This document shows, in pieces, positions 54,586 through 64,000 of a stretch of 64,000 bases of DNA. The notes below the pieces were generated by a model. That model was not told where the DNA came from. It did no database searches and worked only from the letters and a program-made list of their open reading frames with translations. The DNA is from Bos javanicus (lineage: Eukaryota; Chordata; Mammalia; Artiodactyla; Bovidae), in assembly GCF_032452875.1 (NCBI RefSeq), contig NC_083890.1, positions 49,372,983 through 49,436,982 of the forward strand. The letters run 5' to 3'. A program made the translations under genes and the position numbers. Positions within the stretch are counted from its first letter, which is position 1, and every line of letters begins with the position of its first letter.

Positions 54586-55425
54586 GAGATATTGGGACAA
54601 TTGGCTATATCCATCATAGATCCCTACTTTAGTACATTTCAAAAATAAGTCTCATATGGATTACAGATAGAAACAAAATCACAACTAGGGAAGTATTAAA
54701 GAAAAGAGAAAAACCACAGAGCCATGTGTGTTGGGGCAAGTTTGAGGCAGGCACACATGGAGGGAACATTCACAGCTCCTAAAAATTTAATTGCTGGGGA
54801 GAAACGGACATAGAAATCTGGGTTTCCAAGCAGACTGCCCCTTGAGTTCCAAACGAGCACATGAAACTACCTCGGAAGCCCTCAGTGACGTCCCCCAAAC
54901 ACACACAACTCAGCGTGCCTGAAAGCAGACAAGCTGTTGGCCATCCCACCACGGAGACCATCACCTGCAGGCTCCTCTTGGGTTGGTGCGTCACCATCCC
55001 CACATCCTCTCCAACTGGACCCATGGAATTCCTGCCAGACTCCCCTCCCTGGTTTACCAAGTCGATTTGCTGCTCTGTTGTCCTCTTACCTCCATCACCG
55101 CCCCTGGCATCTCTTTATTCTTCTGTGCCAGCTTCTAAACCAACCTTTCTGACTGCAGGCTCACCCTCCTCTACCCATCTGTGGGTCCTGGGCGACCTCT
55201 CCAAAGCCCAAGCTTGACCATGGCATGCCCCTCCTTACCACAGTCCGTCACCCACCAGCACTGAAGAATCTGGAGCCTAAGCTCCTTGCATGGTATTAGA
55301 ACTTGCCTGATCACCAGAGATGATGATCACCAGAGATGGACACCCTGGACCTGCCTCCTGAGTCCTCACAGTCTCGGTAAAGAAGCAACACTGTGAGGGC
55401 TCATCCTGTTGGCAGCTCGGCTGGG
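54586..55425. other. Unique or very old repeat sequence
   Basis: The part at 54860-55330 is pyrimidine-rich and includes 'cttgcatggtattagaacttgcctgatcacc', loosely like an old L2-type repeat. A short duplication, GATGATCACCAGAGATG-like, lies at 55311-55338. No gene was seen. Confidence 0.35.
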
Positions 55426-55429
55426 CCTG

Positions 55430-55800
55430 GTGTGTTGGTTTGCTCAGGCTGTCATACAGAGTACCACAGGCTGGCCGGTTTCCGGAGGCTAGAGTCCAAG
55501 GTCATGGCAGCAGCAGGCCTGGTCTCTCCTGAGGCCCCTCCTTGGGGAGCAGACAGCCGCCTTCTGGCTGTGTCCTCACATGCTCAGCCCTTTGGACACC
55601 TGCTGTCCCTCTGCATGTCCTGATCTCCCCTTCTCCTAAGGACATCAGTCAGACTGGATCGGGATGCATCCTGGCAAGCTCATTTTAACTTCATTACCTC
55701 TTTAAAGATACTATCAGCAAATGCCATCATATTTGGAGGTACAGAGGGCTAAGAGTTCAATGTAAAAGTTTAGAGGGGACACAATTCAGTGCACACATGC
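55430..55800 (-). mobile_element. MLT1-type MaLR LTR (antisense)
   Basis: It starts 'tgttggtttgctcaggctgtcatacagagtaccacaggctgg', passes 'ccccttctcctaaggacatcagtcagactggatcgg' and 'ttaacttcattacctctttaaagatactatc', and ends 'agaggggacacaattcagtgcacac'. This is the reverse complement of MLT1. Confidence 0.85.
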
Positions 55801-55827
55801 CATGGTGCCCACTGCGGGGTCAAACAA

Positions 55828-56175
55828 CAACGTGGACGCTGCTGTGAAGGTGTTTTTTAGATGCAGATAAAATTTATACCAGTGGGCTGTGAGCAAAACA
55901 TAATACCCTCCATTATGTGGGTGGACCTCATCCAATCAGTTGAGGACTGTAAGAGAAGAGATTGAGTGTGGTGCCCTGAAGATGCGGGATTTCTGCCTCC
56001 AGACTGGCTTTGGACTCGAGCTGCAGCATCAACTCTTTCCTAGATCTGCAGATTTCAGATTCTTCAGTCTTCACAATTGTGTGAGATAATTCTTTAAAAC
56101 AAATATCTCTTTACAGATACATACATTCCCTATTAGTTCTATTTCTCTGGAGAGCCCTGATTAACACAATCATAA
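55828..56175 (+). mobile_element. Ancient LTR/MER-type repeat (subfamily uncertain)
   Basis: 'aaggtgttttttagatgcagataaaatttataccagtgggctgtgag', 'cctccattatgtgggtggacctcatccaatcagttgagg', 'ggactcgagctgcagcatcaactctttcc' and the end 'tagttctatttctctggagagccctgattaacac' match a common mammalian repeat. Confidence 0.65.
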
Positions 56176-56280
56176 ACTCCAAAGTTACCCAATAACATAT
56201 AAAAACGTTTGTCCAGAGGAGGCAATCCAGGACTGATACCTGGTTTCCAAAATCATCAGGGACCAGGCTTCTTTCATCTT

Positions 56281-56489
56281 CAGTTCAGTTCAGTTCAGTT
56301 CAGTCGCTCAGTTGTGTCCGACTCTTTGTGACCCCATGAATCACAGCACGCCAGGCCTCCCTGTCCATCACCAATTCCCAGAGTTCACCCAAACGCATGT
56401 CCATCGAGTCAATGATGCCATCCAGCCATCTCATCCTCTGTCATCCCCTTCTCCTCCTGCCCCCAACGCCCCCCAGCATCAGGGTCTTT
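56281..56489 (-). mobile_element. BovB LINE 3' tail (antisense)
   Basis: Starts with TTCAG repeats (56282-56301), then 'tcgctcagttgtgtccgactctttg', and ends 'ccagcatcagggtctt'. Confidence 0.94.
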
Positions 56490-56800
56490 CATTTTACTAT
56501 TCCCTAATCCAAGTGTGCTACCTCATGGGTCAAGCTGGCTGCTTGAGTTCCAGATATCACATCTCCATTCTAGCCAGCCAGGGAGTGGAAGGTACGTAAC
56601 AGAGCACACTTCCCTTTACGAATACTTTCTTGAAGCTGAAGCTGAACTTCCTATTGGCCAGAGCTTACTCATATCTTGCTGTAAGGGAACCAGGAAGGTA
56701 GTCTTTATTCCAGAATACGCGTGCCTGGCTAAAATCGGAAGGTGTTGTGTAATGGTAGAAAGCAGGAATGGATGTTGCACTGCACCACAATGCCACATCC
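56490..56800 (+). repeat. Ancient interspersed repeat (family uncertain)
   Basis: 'gaagctgaacttcctattggccagagcttactcatatcttgctgtaagggaaccaggaaggtagtctttattcc' resembles an old repeat phrase ('cattggccagaacttagtcacatgg..agctgcaaggga'). The 132-codon frame across it is not a gene. Confidence 0.45.
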
Positions 56801-59330
56801 GCAACACGTGCCAGATGATGGGCGCCAACACGAATGAGTTACTGAGAATTCGGAGGAGCTTTCTGTCAACCTGGGCTGCACAGTGGAAAGCGCTACCTTT
56901 GAAGGGAGGTTAATCCGCTCAAGGAAGAAATCGCAGCACCCTTGCCCCAGGGTGAGCTTGAAAAACCACCGAGACAACATGACAAGCCAGGAGTCTGTGA
57001 TGTGAGGCCAGGGCTGGAAGGCAGGCTCTCTGTGCCACTGGCTTGCACGCGGCAGCTGCCAGCTGACGATGGCCAGGCTGACAGCTATGGGGGCCCACGG
57101 CCAAGGGCATCGCGACCTTTCCAGCACCCTGGTCCTCGCTGAAGCCGCAGAAAGCTGGGGCTGAGGGGCGGGGCCAGGCAGCTGCAGCCATCTCCTCAGG
57201 CCCAGCCAGCCAATGAGCGGCCTCGCTGATGCGGTAATGCTCCAGCTCGGCATTGCATTGGCCGGCTGTCTTTCTGGGGCTCAAAGTATTTCTTTTCTTA
57301 TTTTTTTAGAAATTGAAAGTGGGCATAAACAAAATTACAGAGGACAGGGGCTGACTTGAACCCAGATGGGTGGACGGAGTGCAGTGTTGTTTGTGAGGAC
57401 AGAAGGCTCAGCTCCCAGGCACTCACTTGACTTCTGGGTCAGGGGAGGGATTGCTTTCATATTATTTAGGTTTTGGTTTTATAGTTTTACAACTCACATT
57501 TCTTACTGTAGCATCACTCGGAGCTTTTAATACACCAAAAGGCTCTGTGAAGCTTCACAGGGATATGCCTTTCTTACACTTGGATGGTCTCAGAACCTTT
57601 TATTATTCCCAAAGCATGGGGACTCCGCGTTCCACAGACAGGCTCTAGAAAACGCTCCTACTGGGACAGGTCACTCCAGAAATCCAGCTTGTCAGGCACG
57701 CTCCAGGGTCCTCTCATACGCACCCTGAGGTCTTCTTATCAGTTAGTTGAGGGTTAACTCAATTAATTGGTTAACTGAGGGTTTTGATGTCACAGGAAAT
57801 CAGCAGCTGCCCTGGTCACCCGTGGTCCCAGCTGGAGGGGGAAGCCTCACTCTGCCTCCCAGCCTGCCCTTTGCACCCTGATGTGGATCCCAGGTGCCCA
57901 GAATCCCAGTCAGCCCGCAGTGACCGAGGCCCTTCTCAGCACCAGCATCTTTGGGTAAGAAGATAGGTTCTGCCTTCAAAATGTCTCAGGTGAGAAAACC
58001 CGGGGCAGAGAACTAAGCAGGTTGCTGCAATACAGCTGCAGGATATAAGGGCGTAAGTCATACCAGGTACGGTGGTGGCTCGAAAGAAGGGAGCGACAAC
58101 TTCGCTCTGGGCGAGGGGGGTTGAGGGGATGGGTGAGGGAGGTGGCACCAAGGAGGAAGGCAGGAGAAGATGGAGACACAAGTTAGCCCTCAAGCTTGTC
58201 AGATGAAACCCACACACTGCCCAGGAGCCTCTAAAGCGTTCTTATCCCAGGGAAGCAGGTCTGGCGTCTGAGAATAGGCTTGTGGGACAAGGACCTGCCT
58301 CACCCTCACCCTGGGAATTACTGATGCCAGTGTCTGCGCAGAGGGTCAGCAAGTCCGGCTGCTGCAGGTGCCCCGGCCAAGCCCACCCCTGGCCTCCAGA
58401 CTGCAGCTCCTAGTTGATGTCACAGAGAGTTTCGGTCAGGCAATGGCCACGTGGTCAGAGGCCACCAGGCCCCCGGCCCCAAGCTGGGTTAAGTGCATCT
58501 CACGGTGGGGGAGAAGGGTACAGGCACGAAGTTGCTAGTGTGTTGGGGGTCCCTGCAGCTGTGGTCGGGACTGAAGCGGTCAGAGAAGATGGAATGCAGA
58601 TAGGGCCACAAGGAGGGGGGAGAGAGGAGGAAGCAAGGAGAGGGCAGCTGGCCCAGGGCCAGGGAGTGCCCTGTGATTGGCATGACCTTGGGCATCATCT
58701 CCGCTCCTGACCAGCTCATTTACCTGCAGGAGGAGGTGGGGAGGTTAGCGGTGATCCTGGCGCCCCTCCTCAGAGTCACAGCATCCTCTTTTCTGGATGG
58801 TCCTGCACCAGCTGCGGCCACTGGCCAGGAGCGGGCAGACGGGTGCAGATGGCATGGCAGTGCTGACAGAGTGGGCGGGGCGACTCCAAAGGGGTTCAGC
58901 CACCCGCCTGCCCTCCGGTTGTCCGTCTCCTACCTGCTGAGCCCCCAGGACTCAGGGAATAATGGAATGGCCTCCTCTGATGCCCAAACGGTCCTGCAGC
59001 AGCTTCTGCAGGCGCCCCCCCACCCCATCCCTGCTGGCAGCAGGCTGTGAGCTCAGAGGGAAAATGAGCTCCCTGCCCTCGAGGTGAAGCCAGGCTGCAG
59101 CATCAGCCCAGGACAGCGGCCGGCTGCTTCCTGCAGGCGCGGGCAGGTCTGGAGGAAACCTCAACCGTTCCTCTGCCCCACGGAATCTGAGTAGAAGCAC
59201 CAGGAGCATCCTTTGCTCCTCGTTTGATACAGTGCCCTTTCTTGCAGTTGTTTCCAAACTGGGTTTAGCTAAGAATCCTTTCTTTACATGCAGTCTCATG
59301 TGGAAGTGTAAGCAACACATTATTCAAGAA
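56801..59330. other. Unique sequence, about 2.5 kb, no gene seen
   Basis: GC-rich around 57000-57260 and 58300-59160. A 174-codon minus-strand frame at 56729-57253 has no recognised domain. TTAACTGAGGG and its near copy at 57747-57783 form a small repeat. Confidence 0.4.
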
Positions 59331-60686
59331 TTGTTTATTGAAATAAGGATGCCTTAAGTGCAGTGTTGAGAACGGGGTCCCCATTGAGGTCACAAACAGA
59401 CTTGCTCCCTGCCACAGAAGCCCCCCAGGTGACTGGAGCTACAGCCATGTACCCACCTGCTCTGTGGTCCTCAGTGAAGAGACCTCCACATTTGGGGGCA
59501 ATCAGGAATTTGTAAGCAAGGGCAGACCCAGGCAAAGCCAAGGAGACAGTACATTGAGGCAGGAGACAGAGGAAGGGCTCCGTGTGGTCAGCGTAGCGCT
59601 GAGACACACCCCTGGGCAGACAACGTGATCTGAGCACAGATCCTGGGAAATTCCTATTCTTCAGTCCAGCAGCTCCCCATCCACAATGATAGACTTGCTG
59701 AGAAAAGCAAGTCTAACTCAGCTGACAGAGGCCCTCTCTGCTGATTCAAATTTCGTTTTCAGAGAACCTGGCTGCCCATGGGCTGAGCCCCGCTCTCAGA
59801 ACCCTTTAAAGGCCAAGTGTGTGCTGATGAGATGCCGTGAACCTCTCTGAGTCCCTGCACGGCTCAGGGATTCTATATCACACCAAAGTCTGTGTCTGTA
59901 ACGTTTTGATTTGTGAATGTGAAACCTGAGGTGGAGGTGAATACTGACGTACCCCAAGGCCCCTCTGGGCTACTTAATTCAACAGGGCCTGGGATTCTGG
60001 AGATTCTGATGCTCCAGTTTACCTGAAATTTCAAGTGGTTCCCCAGAAGCTGACCTGAGATGAGGAGGGGGTGACGGTGACCCATCGGGCAGGGGAGGGG
60101 AAGCATGAAACAGAGACGGAGGCGGGGGAAGGTGCAGACAGCACGGCCCTGGGCCCGCAGGTGACCGGCTCACCCGCCCGAGGGTGGGGCAGGAGCCCAC
60201 CTGCCTGTCGGGAGTGAAGGGCTGTCTCAGATGGAGGAGCGTCCCAGGTGCTTCCTGTCCTCCAGACACCTGCCGTGTCCTTGACTGTGCTTGGTACCTC
60301 GGAGAAGATAGAAGCCACCGTATCTCACCATTCCATCAGCAGTGGGGTCTGATCTTTTGACACCCCAAACCAGCCTTTAAGGGTCCTCATCTCCTAGAGC
60401 TGGCTCCCTGAGGTCATGACGGGGACCATCAGTGAACCATCCCGGGCCATAGTTACTCTGGAAATGACCACCTTTCAGTAACTGTGCTACTGATAACAGC
60501 AACGACAAGGACAGCAGTGTGTCTGGGACCGGCCTGATGCCCAGCACGTGCGTTTTCTCTTCCTGGCACACAGCAGTTTTCTATCCCAGCTCCCTCGAAT
60601 CTCGGAAGGTCCTAGTTCACCGCAAGGGATTTGTGTCTGGGTCTAGACGGTGAAAGCAGATATGACGTTCCCTTAGATACCTTCAG
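59331..60686. other. Unique or very old repeat sequence, no gene seen
   Basis: The part at 59320-59640 begins 'attcaagaattgtttattgaaataagg' and resembles an old repeat ('attcaacaaatatttattgag..'). The part at 59960-60050 has faint likeness to MER5. The rest is unrecognised. Confidence 0.35.
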
Positions 60687-60966
60687 GCTCCCCTGGTGGC
60701 TCAGCTGGTAAAGAATCCACCTGCAAGGCAGAAGACCCCAGTTCGATTCCTGGGTTGGGAAGATCCACTGGAGAAGGGATAGGCTACCCACCCCAGTATT
60801 CTTGAGCTTCCCTTGTGGCTCAGATGAGAAAGAATCTGCCTGCAATGTGGGAGACCTGGGTTTGATCTCTGGATTGGGAAGATCCCCTGGAGAAGGGAAA
60901 GGCTACCCACTCCAGTATTCTGCTCTGGAGAATTCCATGGACTGGATAGAGTTGGACATGACTGAC
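60687..60966 (+). mobile_element. Bov-tA SINE dimer
   Basis: Same architecture as at 45637: a first tRNA-like unit (60687-60804), then a second full unit from 'gagcttcccttgtggctcagatg' to 'gttggacatgactgac'. Confidence 0.93.
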
Positions 60967-62274
60967 TACACTTGTTTGTCTCTTGTGACTCCAGTGCCTA
61001 CTTGCTCCTGAAAAGAAGAAACGAGATGCTCAAAGCAGCAAACCCTGAATCCCCAAGTCTGCGCCCTCAACTCCAAGCAGAGGAAAGCAGGAACCTCTTG
61101 TTCTGCATGGACACCTTGGTGGCCTTCTGTTTTGCCTTAGTAACAGAATCTGATCTTGTTCATCCTCATTCAAGTCCTCTGGGGAAATCTAGACCATTGC
61201 CTTTATCAGGGGTGAGAGTCCATGGCCTTGGCTGGAAGGCCAGTGTGTTGGAAGGATCTGTCCTGACAAATGATTGGTTTAGGCTTGGGTGTGGGGTGCC
61301 ATTTTGACCAATGGACCTGAGGAGGAAATCCGCCAAGGAAGCCTTTGGGTGTGGAGTCTGTGTATTGTTCCTAAAAGCAGTCTTCCTAAAAGTGTTCCTA
61401 AAAGCAGTCTTCTTGGGTCCATCAGGAGAACAATCAATGAGGATAATCCAAAATATTCTGGACGGCAGAGTAGAAAGATGGAAATAACCTGGGTCGTTGA
61501 GACATTGGTGAGCTGGTGCGTTAACCAACCCCAGAGCGGCTGTCCGTCTGGACTCACTATGAGAGACGATAAACCGCTTTGCTGCTGAGATGACGGCAAG
61601 TCAGGGTTTCCGTCACTTGCGCCCATCTGCATCTCAGTGGATTCAGCTGATGTCTTGTCCTAGACTCCATCCAGAGGAGCACATGTGAGCTTCTGACTCT
61701 CTCAGCCTCTGGCTCAGTGGGCTTTGGGATAGACTTACACGCCCAACCCTCATCTGTAGTGAACTCCCGCCCATTTCCCTTTCTCAGGGGTCCACTCGTC
61801 GTACCCCCACCTGGTAAACAGAGTCTCTGCTGAATTACAAGACAACAGGCCCTCCAGTCCGCGCCTGGTCACCCAGCCGTCCATTCCTGTGGTTGTGAGC
61901 AGGAGAAGGATGTTGAAAACTGTGAGTCCTGACAATGCTGTGTACACGGACGATGAGTGTTTCCTTGGGTTTCCATAGGTAAAGAACAGGAAGGAAGAGA
62001 AAATAGGCTCATTTTTTCTAACATTGATTAATTCACACAGGTCACATTTTACACCATTTTAATTAACTTTCAGTGAGTTCATGTTCAAAATGGGGAAAAG
62101 GGTTTATTAAAATAAGTCACAAGAACCCTAGGTAAAACAGCATGGGGTATTTAAATAGAACAGGAAATTGGAAATCTTTCCCTTCTGTTCTGATGCAGGG
62201 AGGGGTTTTGTGAACTCCTGACTTTTCTCAAATATATCCCCTTTGCAAATGATGGAAAGAAATAGACTCACAGG
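60967..62274. other. Unique sequence with a 20-bp direct repeat
   Basis: TGTTCCTAAAAGCAGTCTTC occurs at 61366-61385 and again at 61393-61412. The part at 61250-61740 is not recognised. 'gataaaccgctttgctgctgag' at 61568 recalls LTR text, but too little to call. No gene was seen. Confidence 0.45.
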
Positions 62275-62530
62275 CAGCGACTCCTCCAGGAAGCCCTTCC
62301 CGAGGTTTCTCGCCCCGATGGTCCCCCTCCTCAGCCACTGGGTAGGACCCCTTCCTTGTTAACACCCCGGAAACCTCTGTCTCACAACCACTACCTTATC
62401 CTGACATTAATTGTTTACTTTTTATTTCTGCCACAATACTGTGAGATTTTTGAGGGTAAAACTGTCTTCAGGCAGGATGCCTGGCATAGCATTGGTGCTC
62501 AGTATAGGTTTATGAATGAAAGGAATGAAA
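62275..62530 (+). mobile_element. L2 LINE 3' end
   Basis: 'gcgactcctccaggaagcccttcccgagg', 'ttgtttactttttatttctgccacaatactgtgagatttttgagggtaaaactgtcttc' and 'gcatagcattggtgctcagtataggtttatgaatgaa' follow the L2 consensus order. Confidence 0.85.
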
Positions 62531-63404
62531 ACCAAGAAAAATTTTCCTGGCCTTCATTTCAATTCAACAAAGGACAAACGTGCCTATTTTGCACTATGTG
62601 AAGTGGAAGTGAAAGGGGCAAGTCCATTCACGTGGTGTCCAGAGGCTGCAGGACCTGCTGCACATGCAGGGGGGCTGGTGGGGCAGAGCCGGTGGCCGTC
62701 CTCCGACGTGGGGCCTCGGGGTGAGTGTGGGTCCGTGTGCTTCACACACCTAGAAATACAGGAGCAGGGCCTTAAAGCTGCCCAGCGGCACACCTGTGCC
62801 AATCTGGGCCGGGGAGGGGCGTGGTTGCTGCCAGAGATATTTCTGTTCCATGTTTTGGCTCCTCGGTTTGTCCCCAAATTAAGCAAAATCATTTCTCCTG
62901 GCTGGGCTGACACTGACTCTCCAGGCACCTGCCCATCTAACTCAGGAGGCCTCCACCCTTGTTCATTTCTCAGATGAAGCTTCATCCCAGGCGTTCTCGT
63001 TGAGCGTGTCGTTGCACCTGGTTACACAGCCAGTCACCGCAGGACCTCGCATCCTCCTTGGTCACCCCACTGTGTCCTTTTCCTCTGTCCACTAGCCCAC
63101 TGTCCTCTTCATTCCAGCCCCCAATGGGATGACCATGCCTGTTCCCACTTGGCAAACTAGCATGAAATGAACTGGAGGAAAAAGTGCCTGTCTTATGATG
63201 TTTCAAGAGGAGGCTTTGTAGCTGGGAAAGTTTGAGGCTGAATTTCCCCATGCTTAGATTGACCTCCCTGTTGAGATTTGTAAGTACTTGTGTGACTTAC
63301 TTCTGAGAAAATCTGATACTCGGATTCCTAAATGTAGGGTCAAACGCTACTCATACCACGAAAGGCTTCTCCTGTTTTCAAAAGAACTGTTCTCATAGCA
63401 CTCT
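62531..63404. other. Unique sequence, no gene seen
   Basis: GC-rich at 62620-62720 and otherwise mixed. Open frames of 133 and 153 codons overlap on opposite strands at 62516-62985 and neither has a domain. Confidence 0.45.
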
Positions 63405-64000
63405 TACAAATCAGTAATAGAACGGACAGCCGAACAAAAATGAACAAAACATTTGGTCAAGTTTTTCTTTTAAAAGTTTATCTAGGTGGCTGATTGCATA
63501 GAAAAGTATGCTCCATTGCATTAGTCATCAGGCAAATACAAATTAAAACCATAATCTAATATCAACAGACACCCACCAGCATGACTAAAATGAAAGGCAC
63601 AGGAAATAGCAAGTGCTGATGGAGACACAGAGCAGCTGAGATTCGCGTTCACTGCTCGTGAGCTGGGGAATTGGTGTAGCCTCTGCAGAAAACTGACAGC
63701 ACTTTTAAAACTTAAAATACGCATAACCTCTGACTCAAAATTTCCACCCAACAGAAATGCATGTATATGTCCACTGACACACAGATCGCGATGTGCCGAT
63801 AAGCACCATTTGCTGTAGAATAAATCTGCTCATTATACACACAGTGATGTAGTCGCACGATGGAGTATTCCACAGCAATGAAAATTAACCCACAGCTACA
63901 TGCAACGACAGGGATGAAATTTACAAACACAAGGCAAGCCAAAGAAGGCAGACAAAAAGTATAAATTATATGAATCCCTCCAAATAAAGTGAAACCTGGC
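63405..64000 (+). mobile_element. L1 LINE fragment (older subfamily), running off the window
   Basis: 'gcattagtcatcaggcaaatacaaattaaaaccataatc', 'gacacccaccagcatgactaaaatg', 'gatggagtattccacagcaatgaaaattaacc' and 'catgcaacgacagggatgaaatttac' follow the L1 3' region order. No frame is open. It may continue past 64000. Confidence 0.85.

Noticed and set aside
56729..57253. 174-codon minus-strand open frame
   Set aside because: Partly over an old interspersed repeat and partly GC-rich DNA. No recognisable domain, and competing frames are open on both strands.
59334..59339. Polyadenylation signal for a minus-strand gene (AATAAA reading from 59339)
   Set aside because: The surrounding text looks like an old interspersed repeat with 'tttattga', and no exon or downstream GT-rich element supports a transcript end.
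61250..61740. Possible retroviral LTR
   Set aside because: Only one phrase (gataaaccgctttgctgctgag) recalls LTR sequence. No matching ends, second LTR or internal genes were found.
62516..62985. Overlapping open frames of 153 (+) and 133 (-) codons
   Set aside because: Opposite-strand frames over the same GC-rich DNA, the first starting within an L2 end. No protein family recognised.

Overview
This window is ordinary nuclear DNA of a ruminant (cattle, sheep, goat or a close relative). The evidence is the repeat content. BovB LINE sequence, SINEs built on its 3' tail (Bov-tA with a tRNA-Glu-like head, Bov-A monomers and dimers) and CHR-type tRNA SINEs recur every 1-3 kb on both strands. Older mammalian layers (L1, L2, MIR, MaLR LTRs, hAT elements) lie beneath them. 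Species cannot be told from the sequence alone. Repeat families were recognised by eye from remembered consensus sequences, so boundaries are good to about 5-20 bases for young elements and are looser for old ones.

No intact protein-coding gene, RNA gene, CRISPR array or operon is visible. Three places carry protein-like sequence. (1) 38898-41150 holds a full-length processed retrocopy of PBK (PDZ-binding kinase/TOPK) on the + strand. It has 5' UTR, coding region, 3' UTR, A-tail and a probable target-site duplication, but is broken by a codon-13 stop, a 2-bp frameshift and loss of the normal stop, and a Bov-A2 dimer sits in its 3' UTR. (2) 46416-47961 is a 5'-truncated BovB LINE with about 340 open codons of reverse transcriptase, inserted into an older L1 with a clear target duplication. 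(3) 27371-27528 on the minus strand is a protein-like open segment with candidate splice sites. It is unrecognised and could be a single exon of an unknown gene or chance.

Layout: 1-7 kb, small tandem repeats, a MIR, two L1 3' ends with nested SINEs and a 350-bp alternating purine/pyrimidine tract. 7-23 kb, long unique stretches with scattered SINEs, MaLR LTRs and GC-rich segments. 23-33 kb, L1/HAL1, CHR and Bov SINEs, two hAT copies, a tail-to-tail BovB pair and a twin-primed L1. 33-45 kb, unique AT-rich DNA, the PBK retrocopy, a G-rich plus (GT)n tract and a strongly AT-rich unique block with homeodomain/octamer-like motifs. 45-52 kb, the BovB-in-L1 nest and other LINE pieces. 52-64 kb, mostly unique or ancient-repeat DNA, with MaLR, L2 and L1 fragments at the end.

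Nothing here looks like a previously undescribed biological system. The more interesting points are two near-perfect hairpins created inside SINEs (probable template-switch mutations), a BovB inverted repeat, datable nested insertions, the candidate exon, and a few unique blocks that may be conserved regulatory elements.
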